The notes under the pieces were generated by a model that was given only the letters and a program-made list of their open reading frames with translations, ran no database searches and was not told where the DNA came from. Made by a program: the position numbers and the translations under genes. A DNA stretch of 29,718 nt from Candidatus Dadabacteria bacterium (GTDB lineage Bacteria > Desulfobacterota_D > UBA1144 > Nemesobacterales > Nemesobacteraceae): positions 1 through 29,718 of the forward strand of contig JAPOSJ010000126.1 in assembly GCA_026709745.1 (NCBI GenBank), given 5' to 3'. How positions within the stretch are numbered: position 1 is the first letter of the stretch; each line of letters begins with the position of its first letter. Positions 16,426-23,530 of this stretch are shown here, one piece after another.

Positions 16426-16824
16426 ATGTACCGAGCGGCGAAGAACAAGAAGAACTCAGGCGTTCTGGAAACGGTTCTCGGCGAGGGCACAGTTTTCGAG
16501 GGGACGGTTTCGTGCGAGGGATCAATAAAGATCGAGGGAGTGCTAAACGCGGACATAGAAGCCGGAAACTCTGTAGTCGTAGGTCCAAATGGTCGAGTGA
16601 CCGGAAAAATATGCGCGACTGAGGTTGTCATATTCGGGAAAGTGACCGGAAATATAGACGCAGGAACTCTTGAGATCAAAAACACGGGCGAGATAAAGGG
16701 AGAAATTCTGGTCGAAAGGCTTATAACCGAGTCAGGGGGAATCATGAGGGCCCGCTGCGAGATGAAAGACTCAGGGGACAGTGGGGCTGAGGATTCCTTT
16801 TCCACCCCGGATGAAGAAACCTAA
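16426..16824 (+). CDS. Bactofilin (polymer-forming cytoskeletal protein)
   Basis: 132 residues. The core is the right-handed beta-helix repeat rich in G and I/V: GEGTVFEGTVSCEGSIKIEG, ADIEAGNSVVVGPNGRVTG, then IFGKVTGNIDAGTLEI and GEIKGEI. Short disordered tails flank it, as usual. It assembles without nucleotide into filaments under the membrane and recruits wall enzymes. The M23 endopeptidase just upstream is the likely partner, as in other bactofilin/LytM gene pairs. An AAGGTAAA ribosome-binding region precedes it. Its last codons overlap by 4 nt the end of the convergent PCuAC gene. Confidence 0.88.
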   Translation: MYRAAKNKKNSGVLETVLGEGTVFEGTVSCEGSIKIEGVLNADIEAGNSVVVGPNGRVTGKICATEVVIFGKVTGNIDAGTLEIKNTGEIKGEILVERLITESGGIMRARCEMKDSGDSGAEDSFSTPDEET

Positions 16825-17273
16825 TGATGGTGGTGATCGTGAACTTCTGTGTCCCGGGGAGAGACAACAGGCGCCTTCACCCGCATATGCTTGCCCGAGC
16901 GGAACTCTAACTCAAGTACAACGCTCTTGCTCATCTCGCCTGAAAGCCCTTCCAGCATTACGTGGTGGCCTCCCGGGGAAAGGGTTGCCTTACCGCCCGC
17001 GGGAATCGCGATTGAATTAACCTTTCTCATCACCATGGAATCCCCGCTTGTCTGCGTAAGGTGAAGGGAGGCGCGGGAAGAGCACTCGCAGGACACATCC
17101 ACAAGTTCGTCCCCCGCAGCGGAGCGGTTTTCTATAACCATGTAGGCCGCGGTCGCGGAAGTGCCAGGTGGGTTCTGCCTTACCCATGGGTCTTGAATGG
17201 AGATTCCCTCTCCGCCCAGAGCATCGGGTACGGCAAGCAGGAAAAATAATATTACTAAGAGTGTTTTCTTCAT
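16821..17273 (-). CDS. Periplasmic copper chaperone PCu(A)C
   Basis: 150 residues with a signal peptide (1-20). The copper motif H-x10-M-x21-H-x-M is exact: H71, M82, H104 and M106. The protein ends in a His-rich tail (HDHHHH), a common extra metal site. It delivers Cu(I) to the CuA or CuB site of cytochrome oxidase, together with Sco. The Sco gene is immediately upstream in the same direction with 6 nt between, so the two form an operon. Confidence 0.9.
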   Translation of the reverse strand: MKKTLLVILFFLLAVPDALGGEGISIQDPWVRQNPPGTSATAAYMVIENRSAAGDELVDVSCECSSRASLHLTQTSGDSMVMRKVNSIAIPAGGKATLSPGGHHVMLEGLSGEMSKSVVLELEFRSGKHMRVKAPVVSPRDTEVHDHHHH

Positions 17274-17279
17274 GGTGGC

Positions 17280-17870
17280 TTACATAAGCAGACGTTTCAC
17301 GTCGTCTGCTATTTTCTGCGGTTCAAGCTTTTCTGCTGGGTAGCGAAACCTCATCTCGCCTCCTGGGCCTATCAGGTAGACCGCGGGTGAGTGAACCATC
17401 GAGTAATTCTGCTCTGAGTCTCCGGGTTCCTTTGAATAAAAGGTTCCGCAGGCGTCGTTTATCCGCTTTATCTCCTGCTGTGGCCCCGTAAGACCCACTA
17501 TGCGGTCGTGGAAAAACGGAACGTAGGCCCCGAGGCGGGACACGGTGTCGCGATCCGGATCAACGGTTATGAAAAGGGCCATGATCCTCTCGTCTTCCAC
17601 AATATCGAGTACCTTGCCCAGCATACCAAGGGTGGTGGGGCATATGTCGGGGCAGTTAGTAAAGCCGAAGTTAAGCAGTATTATCTTGTCTGTATAGGAA
17701 GAAAGAGAGAATGTGTCGCCGCGGTGGTCAGTCAGAGAAAAATCAAAGGCGGGGCGGCGATACTCATCCCCGTGGAAGTTCCCCACGTCTGTGGACAGAA
17801 ACACCAGTATCCCTAACCACGCAAGAGCTATAAAAATCAGAGCGGCCAGGGGCCAGTAATATTTTTTCAT
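17280..17870 (-). CDS. SCO1/SenC-family copper chaperone
   Basis: About 196 residues from the ATG at 17870; an earlier in-frame start at 17981 adds a polar stretch that does not fit. A single N-terminal membrane anchor (7-26) is followed by a thioredoxin-like domain with C73 and C77 in TNCPDICPTT, and the distal ligand H160 in SMVHSPAVYL. VDPDRDT is also typical. It binds copper in the periplasm and matures the CuA centre of cytochrome c oxidase. It is co-transcribed with the downstream PCuAC gene. Confidence 0.9.
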   Translation of the reverse strand: MKKYYWPLAALIFIALAWLGILVFLSTDVGNFHGDEYRRPAFDFSLTDHRGDTFSLSSYTDKIILLNFGFTNCPDICPTTLGMLGKVLDIVEDERIMALFITVDPDRDTVSRLGAYVPFFHDRIVGLTGPQQEIKRINDACGTFYSKEPGDSEQNYSMVHSPAVYLIGPGGEMRFRYPAEKLEPQKIADDVKRLLM

Positions 17871-18026
17871 CTTTAAGGACTCCGCAGCGGATTCGGGTAG
17901 AAAATATACACAAATTCTCTCGTCAGAACAAAAAACGGGGCGACTGTTTTTCCTTATAGTTGTCTGTGTCCATATAAGCAATACGGGAATTTCAGAAAAA
18001 CTTTTTTTTAGCTGAGAGCAAGCGGA

Positions 18027-18061
18027 TAAAAAAGAGCGCCTCAGGGGGGCCGAGACGCTCT
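18027..18061 (-). terminator. Rho-independent terminator ending the small RNA
   Basis: AGAGCGTCTC (18061-18052, read on the minus strand) pairs with GAGGCGCTCT (18042-18033), one mismatch, loop GGCCCCCCT, followed by TTTTTA. It lies between groEL and the Sco gene and could also stop groEL readthrough. Confidence 0.75.
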
Positions 18062-18117
18062 CTATTACAAAAAAAGGAGGATGAAGGATGAGTATTGATT
18101 ATTATTTTCAATCAACA
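18028..18117 (-). ncRNA. Candidate ~90-nt small RNA with CCUCC anti-Shine-Dalgarno stretch
   Basis: On the minus strand a consensus promoter (18151-18124) is followed by an RNA of about 90 nt with the layout of a regulatory RNA. A 5' stem pairs UUGAUU with AAUCAA. Then comes an unpaired pyrimidine-rich stretch with CAUCCUUCAUCCUCCUUU (about 18090-18071). A strong terminator hairpin follows, with 9 of 10 pairs between GAGCGUCUC-type and GAGGCGCUC-type arms (18061-18033) and a U run. There is no start codon with a ribosome-binding site in this direction. The C/U stretch is complementary to ribosome-binding sites, so translational repression of mRNAs is the obvious hypothesis. It lies just past the groEL terminator, so it is its own unit. 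Confidence 0.55.
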
Positions 18118-18123
18118 CTTTAA

Positions 18124-18151
18124 AATATAAGTAATTTACTTAAACTGTCAA
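18124..18151 (-). promoter_or_regulatory. Sigma70 promoter of the candidate small RNA
   Basis: On the minus strand: TTGACA (18151-18146), 16-nt spacer, TATATT (18129-18124). No protein-coding gene starts within the next 90 nt; the transcript would hit a terminator. Confidence 0.6.
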
Positions 18152-18172
18152 GGAGAAATTAATGCATCGCGC

Positions 18173-18212
18173 AAAAAAAAGCGGGCAGGGAGCCGAAGCA
18201 CCATGCCCGCTT
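18173..18212 (-). terminator. Rho-independent terminator of the groESL operon
   Basis: On the minus strand AAGCGGGCA (18212-18204) pairs perfectly with TGCCCGCTT (18187-18179), followed by a run of eight T (18180-18173). It begins about 28 nt after the groEL stop. Confidence 0.85.
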
Positions 18213-18239
18213 GTGTTACTTCTGCCTAAGGCAGGGATA

Positions 18240-19883
18240 TTACATCATGCCACCCATGCCCATCGGTCCTCCAGGAGGCATCCCGGCTCCGCCACCACCA
18301 CCTTCTTCCTTTGGAATCTCAACGATAAGCGCCTCGGTGGTAAGGAGAAGGCCAGCCACGCTTGCGGCATTCTGCATCGCGGTCCTAGTAACCTTCGCAG
18401 GATCAAGAATACCGCCCTTTATAAGGTCGGTGTACTGAAGCTTTGCGGCATCAAAACCGTTTGAGCCCTTCTGGTTACTTACTTTCTCAACCACTATGGA
18501 GCCGTCCCATCCGGCGTTTGAAGCTATTCCCCTGAGGGGCTCCTCAAGCGCTCTTTTAACGATGTTGACTCCGGCCTGCTCCTCCGGATCCGCGCCGTCG
18601 TATTTGTCAACCGCGTTTATGGCCCTTATGAAGGCCACGCCGCCGCCTGGAACTATTCCTTCCTCGACAGCCGCCCGGGTAGCGTTAAGGGCGTCTTCAA
18701 CCCTGTCTTTTTTCTCTTTCATCTCCGTCTCGGTTGCGGCTCCGACCCTGATCACAGCCACACCGCCTGCAAGCTTCGCAAGGCGCTCCTGGAGCTTCTC
18801 GCGGTCATACTCACCGCTTGCTATCTCTATCTGGCTTTTGATCTGGTTTATGCGGCCCGCTATGGCGTCCCTGGTGCCACCGCCCCCGACAATAGTTGTG
18901 TCGTCGCGGTCTATGACCACTCTTTTGGCCTTTCCGAGATCGGTTACCTTCGCGTTTTCAAGCTTCATTCCGGCCTCTTCTGATATTACCTGTCCGCCCG
19001 TTAGAAACGCTATATCCTCGATCATGGCCTTTCTGCGGTCCCCGAATCCAGGAGCCTTTATGGCCGCGACCTTGAGCGTTCCCCTGATTTTGTTCACGAC
19101 AAGGGTTGCGAGGGCCTCTCCCTCAACATCCTCGGCGATTATCAGAAGGGGCTTGGTGCTTCTTGCCACTTCCTCAAGAAGCGGGAGAAGATCCTTCATG
19201 TTGGCTATTTTCTTGTCGAAAAGCAGGATGAGCGGATCCTCAAGCTCAACCGTCATCTTCTCGGGCTCGGTCACGAAGTAAGGGCTCAGGTATCCCCTGT
19301 CAAACTGCATTCCCTCAACCACATCAAGCTCGGTATCGAGGCTTCTTCCCTCCTCAACCGTGATGACCCCGTCCTTTCCTACCTTCTCCATTGCGTCGGC
19401 TATGATGCTTCCGACATTCTGGTCGCCGTTTGCCGAGACTGTAGCCACCTGGGCTATCTCAGTGCGGCCTTTTACCTGCTTGCTGAGTTTTCTTATATTG
19501 CCTGTAACGACCTCGACCGACTGGTCTATTCCTCTTTTGAGCTTCATAGGGTCGTGTCCCGCAGCCACAAGCTTTATCCCCTCGCGGTATATCGCCTGGG
19601 CAAGTATTGTGGCCGTTGTAGTGCCGTCTCCGGCTACGTCGCTTGTTTTCGAGGCGACTTCCTTTACCATCTGGGCTCCCATATTCTCAAACTTGTCTTC
19701 AATTTCTATTTCTTTGGCCACCGAAACCCCGTCCTTGGTAACTACCGGAGCTCCGAAGGTTTTCTCTATAAGAACGTTGCGTCCCCTAGGACCCAGCGTC
19801 GCCTTCACAGCGGCCGCGAGCTTGTTAACGCCTTCGAGAATCTTCTCTCTGGCCTCAGTGTCAAATAACAGATCCTTTGCCAT
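18240..19883 (-). CDS. groEL: Chaperonin GroEL (Hsp60)
   Basis: 547 residues, full length. It matches GroEL throughout: AKDLLFDTEAREKILEGVNKLA at the N-terminus, the phosphate loop TLGPRGRN, the ATP motif VAGDGTTTATILAQAI, VVEGMQFDRGYLSPYF in the apical domain, and the C-terminal Gly/Met tail (PPGGPMGMGGMM) that lines the cavity floor. It forms the double-heptamer folding chamber capped by GroES. An AAGGAGG ribosome-binding site lies 20 nt after the groES stop, so it is the second gene of the operon, controlled from the CIRCE-like site upstream of groES and ended by the terminator at 18173-18212. Confidence 0.99.
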   Translation of the reverse strand: MAKDLLFDTEAREKILEGVNKLAAAVKATLGPRGRNVLIEKTFGAPVVTKDGVSVAKEIEIEDKFENMGAQMVKEVASKTSDVAGDGTTTATILAQAIYREGIKLVAAGHDPMKLKRGIDQSVEVVTGNIRKLSKQVKGRTEIAQVATVSANGDQNVGSIIADAMEKVGKDGVITVEEGRSLDTELDVVEGMQFDRGYLSPYFVTEPEKMTVELEDPLILLFDKKIANMKDLLPLLEEVARSTKPLLIIAEDVEGEALATLVVNKIRGTLKVAAIKAPGFGDRRKAMIEDIAFLTGGQVISEEAGMKLENAKVTDLGKAKRVVIDRDDTTIVGGGGTRDAIAGRINQIKSQIEIASGEYDREKLQERLAKLAGGVAVIRVGAATETEMKEKKDRVEDALNATRAAVEEGIVPGGGVAFIRAINAVDKYDGADPEEQAGVNIVKRALEEPLRGIASNAGWDGSIVVEKVSNQKGSNGFDAAKLQYTDLIKGGILDPAKVTRTAMQNAASVAGLLLTTEALIVEIPKEEGGGGGAGMPPGGPMGMGGMM

Positions 19884-19902
19884 CTTTATGATTCCTCCTT
19901 TG

Positions 19903-20193
19903 TTAGTCTTCTATTACAGCGAGTATTTCGTGTTCGCTGATAATCAGATAATCCTCTCCACCGAGTGAGACCTCGCTTCCGCTGTATTTTCCGAATATCA
20001 CCTTGTCGCCTGGCTTGACGTCAAGCGGAAAAACTTCCCCGTTCTCAATAGGCCTTCCTTTTCCCACGGCAACAACCTCCGCCTGCTGGGGTTTCTCGGC
20101 AGCGGTGTCGGGAATTATGATCCCTCCTTCCGTCACTTCAGACACGTCAAGACGTCTTATCAAGACCTTGTCATGTAGTGGTCTTATTTCCAT
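19903..20193 (-). CDS. groES: Co-chaperonin GroES (Hsp10)
   Basis: 96 residues, usual length. Starts IRPLHDKVLIRRL; the mobile loop that binds GroEL is in SEVTEGGIIIPDTAAEKPQ; then VVAVGKG and VKPGDKVIFGKYSGSEV, ending EHEILAVIED. First gene of the groESL operon with an AAGGAGG ribosome-binding site. Confidence 0.98.
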   Translation of the reverse strand: MEIRPLHDKVLIRRLDVSEVTEGGIIIPDTAAEKPQQAEVVAVGKGRPIENGEVFPLDVKPGDKVIFGKYSGSEVSLGGEDYLIISEHEILAVIED

Positions 20194-20229
20194 CTCTAAA
20201 TACCTCCTTTTTAACTTTTTAAAGCCTCT

Positions 20230-20256
20230 CTAGCACTTCTGTCTGGTAAGTGCCAA
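20230..20256. promoter_or_regulatory. CIRCE-like operator (HrcA site) upstream of groES
   Basis: CTAGCACTT-N9-AAGTGCCAA, compared with the consensus TTAGCACTC-N9-GAGTGCTAA: 7 of 9 bases match in each arm and the 9-nt spacer is exact. It lies 37 bp before the groES start codon, just downstream of a -10 region. HrcA repression of groESL, released on heat stress, is therefore likely, although hrcA is not in this window. Confidence 0.7.
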
Positions 20257-20288
20257 CTATAAAGTAAGCACGTTTCTTTGGGTGTCAA
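20257..20288 (-). promoter_or_regulatory. groESL promoter
   Basis: On the minus strand TTGACA (20288-20283) and an AT-rich -10 region TACTTTATAG (20266-20257; TACTTT gives a 16-nt spacer), ending where the CIRCE-like element begins, so HrcA binding would cover the transcription start. Confidence 0.5.
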
Positions 20289-20456
20289 GGGGTGAAGAAT
20301 AAAAAAAGATGCGCAAAGTCAGCCCTCGGAAAATTTAAGGCCGGACGTCGCATGCAGGAGGTCAGCTGCGACCTCTTTACTGCCGGGACAGACAGCAGAT
20401 GAAGCGGCCAACAAATGCCGCTCCGTGGATCTAAAAGCACAGAGAGCCACGCAAGC

Positions 20457-21689
20457 TCAGTTCCACATAGCTCCAAGGGGAAGTAGCCAGAGTCCTTCGC
20501 CAAACGATCCTGCGGTTTTTCCGCAATAGAGCACAATTCCGACAAAAGGATTTTTCCCGGTGGCTCTATCTCTGAACCACTTCATATGTTTAAAGTCGCT
20601 TCTACGGACAGTGGTTGAGGCTTTTACCTCAATGCCCAGAATCGCGCCGTCATCACGGGTTATGATGAAATCAATCTCGCGCTTTTCGCGGTCACGGTAA
20701 TGGTGAAGTTCATATTTTCCATTTCCCGCATCCACAAAAGAGGCAAGCTCGTTGAAAACAAAATTTTCAAGAAGCTTCCCGCTTCGGTCTACATCCCGCC
20801 TTATAAGGTCGACGCTTAAACGCAACATTGAGAAGATCAGCCCACTGTCAGCCATGAAAATCTTCCTCCGTTTCCCGACGCGCCCATAATCTGTATCACT
20901 CCAAGGCGACACGCGTTCCACAAGAAACATGGTCTCAAGAATATTTATGTAGGACTCAAGAGTCGTGCGCTGAATGGACATTCCGCCGCCTATGGCAGAG
21001 AGGTCAATAAATCTTGACGACCACGCAGCGAGGAATCTTACAAGCTGGCGCATAGCGTCATGGTTTTTTATTCTGGCTATTTCAGCAAGATCCCTTTCAA
21101 GCAGAGCTTTCACATAATCTGTGTGCCATCGCCTGCGGGCACGCTCTCCAAGCCCCATAGCTTCCGGGTAGCCGCCTCTGGCTGCAGCCTCGATTAACTC
21201 ACCGCGATCGTAATTATGCCAATTATATTTAAAATCCTGATCAAATGCCCTCTCAAGAAACCCGGGTTTTGTGTTACGTATTTCTCCCTCGGTAAGAGTT
21301 CTCAGCCTTATTTTCGCGATTCGGCCAGCAAGAGATTCCGTTACGCCCGGAAGTTTCCGGACATTGGAGGGTCCTGTTAGAAGAAACTGACCCGGCTGTG
21401 TGTTCTCATCTACCGTCATTTTTACAACGGACAGCAGATCCGGGGCTTTCTGGACTTCATCAATTATAAGCATTCCTTTTTCATGAGTGATGAATTCAAG
21501 AGGATCAATCTCGGCAATTTCTCTTGATATTCCGTCATCCAGAGTGTGGTACTCGGTATTTTCCATATCAAGGTGTCTGACCAGGGTTGTCTTACCGCAT
21601 TGGTGCGGTCCCACAAGAAGCAGAACCCTGCGTTCCGTCATCGCGGTTTGAATAGATTTTTTCTGCCACCTCGGAACTATTTCAGCCAT
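20457..21689 (-). CDS. Second DUF4143-type ATP-binding protein
   Basis: 410 residues of the same architecture as the gene at 6118-7302 but clearly divergent. Walker A GPHQCGKTT (27-35), Walker B MLIIDEVQKAPDLL with D77/E78, FLLTGPSN, then ESLAGRIAKIRLRTLT. The DUF4143 part contains ARGGYPEAM, ERDLAEI and LLENFVFNEL, and the nuclease-like end has KREIDFIITRDDGAILGIEVKAS. Cellular role unknown. It stands alone on the minus strand with three imperfect repeats upstream of its promoter region (21742-21810), suggesting its own regulation. Confidence 0.86.
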   Translation of the reverse strand: MAEIVPRWQKKSIQTAMTERRVLLLVGPHQCGKTTLVRHLDMENTEYHTLDDGISREIAEIDPLEFITHEKGMLIIDEVQKAPDLLSVVKMTVDENTQPGQFLLTGPSNVRKLPGVTESLAGRIAKIRLRTLTEGEIRNTKPGFLERAFDQDFKYNWHNYDRGELIEAAARGGYPEAMGLGERARRRWHTDYVKALLERDLAEIARIKNHDAMRQLVRFLAAWSSRFIDLSAIGGGMSIQRTTLESYINILETMFLVERVSPWSDTDYGRVGKRRKIFMADSGLIFSMLRLSVDLIRRDVDRSGKLLENFVFNELASFVDAGNGKYELHHYRDREKREIDFIITRDDGAILGIEVKASTTVRRSDFKHMKWFRDRATGKNPFVGIVLYCGKTAGSFGEGLWLLPLGAMWN

Positions 21690-21741
21690 TTCCGTTTTCC
21701 ATTCGCCCTGCCATTATGATCCACGCAATCTTTATAATATA

Positions 21742-21810
21742 AGTCCCGCAATTTTACTAATAAAAAGTTCGCAGTTCTTATAGTAAAGATCCCGCAAATT
21801 TACCAGTAAA
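21742..21810. repeat. Three imperfect ~22-bp tandem repeats upstream of the second DUF4143 gene
   Basis: Outer copies tcccgcaattttactaataa (21744-) and tcccgcaaatttaccagtaa (21790-) are closely alike; the middle copy gttcgcagttcttatagtaa (21768-) is diverged. Read on the minus strand each outer copy is a TTTA-YTRG-TAAA half-palindrome followed by TTGCGGGA. They sit 55-120 bp before the start codon, next to a TATATTATAAAG -10-like stretch: an operator array is the likely meaning. Confidence 0.55.
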
Positions 21811-21923
21811 TGTTTTAACGTGAACCGGACCGAAAAACTACACTCAAGCAGTCAGTTCAGATAATAATGATAGCTTTTGATTGTCAAAATCCCTCACGGT
21901 AAGCTTATCTTTAAGGTGATGTT

Positions 21924-22175
21924 ATGGCAGACAGAAACAAGAAACTTGCCGAAATCAGAGAAAATTTTGAAGCTTTTGAAACATTTCTGCCGTCCATTAA
22001 ACAGAAATATATTGGGGAATTTGCCGTTCTTCGGGAAAAACAAATTGTTGATTATTTTGACTCTATGGAAGATGCAGTAAAGTATGCGGATACAAAGTAT
22101 GAAAATGGTGTGTACTCTATCCAGCAAGTCGATAATCGAATAGTTGATTTAGGATATTTTTTCCCATGTCGTTGA
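21924..22175 (+). CDS. Small DUF5678-like protein of unknown function
   Basis: 83 residues. YIGEFAVLREKQIVDYFDSMEDAVKYADTKYENGVYSIQQV and VDLGYF follow the pattern of a widespread small family (a short beta hairpin, FFDT-A-DA helix, then SIQEV), often found in two-gene units before aspartyl-protease-like or TA genes. The start has AAGGTGA with 5-nt spacing. Its stop is overlapped by a 26-codon ORF that in turn overlaps the HepT-like gene, so this could be the head of that unit. Function not known. Confidence 0.65.
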   Translation: MADRNKKLAEIRENFEAFETFLPSIKQKYIGEFAVLREKQIVDYFDSMEDAVKYADTKYENGVYSIQQVDNRIVDLGYFFPCR

Positions 22176-22246
22176 TCTCACAAAGACTTGATGAATTTTC
22201 CAGAGGTATGAATTTCCCCAAAAAGACTGAAGGCGGGCGGGGGTGA
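22166..22246 (+). CDS. 26-residue ORF linking the 83-aa gene to the HepT-like gene
   Basis: ATG 22166 overlaps the end of the 83-aa gene by 10 nt, and its TGA overlaps the GTG start of the next gene (GTGA). The peptide (SLISQRLDEFSRGMNF...) has no known motif. It may be the truncated start of a lost downstream gene (in this family often a protease) now acting as a coupling ORF. Confidence 0.3.
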   Translation: MSLISQRLDEFSRGMNFPKKTEGGRG

Positions 22247-22683
22247 AGTCCATAAAAACCATGAGTATTGATACGAAATTTCTCAGACGCTGCCTAAACA
22301 CTCTTGAGTACTGCTTCAAAGAACTTGAGCTCAGAGACCCAGATGAAATTGCCTATGATGTCTACCGCGCGGCCTGCGTAAAAGAGTTCGAAATTATTCT
22401 TGAGCAAAGCGGTAAACTGCTGAGAAAAGTTCTGGGCGCCTATTTCGCCGACAACCGTCAGGCGGACCGGCTGGTCTTCAAGGATATTTTCCGCTATGCA
22501 TCCAAGCACGGTCTCATTGACTCGGACACCTGCGAGCGCTGGCTTTTGTACCAGGACAACCGTAATGACACCTCACATAGCTACGGAAAAAGCTTCGCCG
22601 AGAGCACTATCAGGTTGCTTCCGGATTTTATTACCGACGCCAAAGTGCTGGCAGACATAATGGAAGGGGGAGACGATGGCTGA
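22243..22683 (+). CDS. HepT-like HEPN protein (toxin or substrate-binding partner of the MNT-type protein)
   Basis: 146 residues from a GTG, or 140 from the ATG at 22261. All-helical HI0074/HepT family: YDVYRAACVKEFEIILEQSGKLLRKVL, then the HEPN RNase motif R-x4-H-x-Y at R107-H112-Y114 (RNDTSHSY). In such pairs the HEPN protein is an RNase toxin, silenced by the MNT partner through AMPylation of the motif tyrosine. Older annotations call the same fold a nucleotidyltransferase substrate-binding protein, and the two cannot be separated by sequence alone. It overlaps the MNT gene by 8 nt. Confidence 0.82.
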   Translation: MKSIKTMSIDTKFLRRCLNTLEYCFKELELRDPDEIAYDVYRAACVKEFEIILEQSGKLLRKVLGAYFADNRQADRLVFKDIFRYASKHGLIDSDTCERWLLYQDNRNDTSHSYGKSFAESTIRLLPDFITDAKVLADIMEGGDDG

Positions 22684-23017
22684 AAGACTGAGCTTATCAT
22701 CAAGACATCGCAAGATGATTGAAGCGTTGCTGCGCCGTCATCTGCCCGAAGTCGAGGTCTGGGTTTACGGCAGCCGTATCAATGGCCGAAGTCATGGGGG
22801 AAGCGATCTGGACCTCGCACTGCGCGCGCCCAGGCTACGGCGGATTGACGCCGACAGGCTGAAGGCACTTTCAGATGCGTTTCGTGAGTCAAATATTCCA
22901 TTCCTAGTGGAAGCCCGAGACTGGGCATGTCTGCCAGAGAATTTTCACAGGGAAATAGAAAAAAACCATGTAGTGCTTGTATACGGCGAGCAGAGTACGG
23001 AAAAACCAAGGTTCTGA
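22676..23017 (+). CDS. MNT-type minimal nucleotidyltransferase (antitoxin of the HepT-like protein)
   Basis: 113 residues. The nucleotidyltransferase signature G-S-x10-D-x-D is complete: G32-S33 then D44-L-D46 (GSRINGRSHGGSDLDLAL), with a third acidic residue probably in FLVEARDW. MNT proteins modify the HEPN toxin with AMP, neutralising it. Frame intact, catalytic residues present, overlap of 8 nt with the toxin-like gene, so this TA module looks functional, unlike the others in the window. Confidence 0.85.
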   Translation: MAERLSLSSRHRKMIEALLRRHLPEVEVWVYGSRINGRSHGGSDLDLALRAPRLRRIDADRLKALSDAFRESNIPFLVEARDWACLPENFHREIEKNHVVLVYGEQSTEKPRF

Positions 23018-23083
23018 GAACCCAGAGAAATACCGAACAGTTGAAGCAGTGATTACCCTCGTCCTAAGAACTTATGTCTCTTT

Positions 23084-23530
23084 TTATTCAGCGACACCTG
23101 GGTGTAAGCAAGAGACACTTTCCACAATCATCTGTGCTATTAGGTCTGATTTCTCAGGATTTTCAGATGGAAGACCAACAATTTCACTATGGGAAGGGTC
23201 AGCAAGAAAATGCCCTTCAGCATCAAGTGGAGTATGAATAATACGTAAGTCGCGCAATTCTTTAGAAACCAATCTTTTAATTTCTCCTACATTCAATTCG
23301 GCAAACCTTCCGTTCTTTCGCAGTTTAAGCCGAGACACTCTGCGTATTTCTGCTAATTGCTCTTCCTTCGAAAAATTATTGTAATATTCAAGCCAATTAA
23401 CTGAAACTCCTCTCTCGTCCTCTCTGCCCTCACGCAATTTAAACTCAGAAATACTCACCCGGCCAAGCTCAAGGTTGCTCGGTTTCACATATCGGACGAT
23501 ATGATCACTTTCTGGGAGATCGTTGTTCAT
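23084..23530 (-). CDS. Unknown protein, third gene of the TIGR04255 operon
   Basis: 148 residues, soluble. Features: DHIVRYVKPSNLE near the N-terminus, FKLREGREDERGVSVNWLEYYNNFS, a helical EEQLAEIRRVSRLKLRKNGRFAELNVGEIKR, then LIIHTPLDAEGHFLADPSHSEIVGLP, ending in SVSCLHPGVAE. I have a sense that similar proteins occur widely as hypotheticals but know no function. Its ATG overlaps the stop of the middle gene (ATGA), so the three genes are probably translated together. Confidence 0.7.
   Translation of the reverse strand: MNNDLPESDHIVRYVKPSNLELGRVSISEFKLREGREDERGVSVNWLEYYNNFSKEEQLAEIRRVSRLKLRKNGRFAELNVGEIKRLVSKELRDLRIIHTPLDAEGHFLADPSHSEIVGLPSENPEKSDLIAQMIVESVSCLHPGVAE

Noticed and set aside
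18088..18123. 11-codon plus-strand ORF after AAGGAGG, like a leader peptide
   Set aside because: No plus-strand promoter or terminator fits, and the minus-strand promoter plus terminator explains the same sequence better as a small RNA; the AAGGAGG is the complement of its C/U stretch.
18496..19281. Long open frame of 261 codons on the plus strand
   Set aside because: Entirely antisense to groEL; Ser/Thr/Leu/Pro-rich composition typical of a shadow frame.
19360..19968. Open frame of 202 codons on the plus strand
   Set aside because: Antisense to groEL and groES; no family, no ribosome-binding site.
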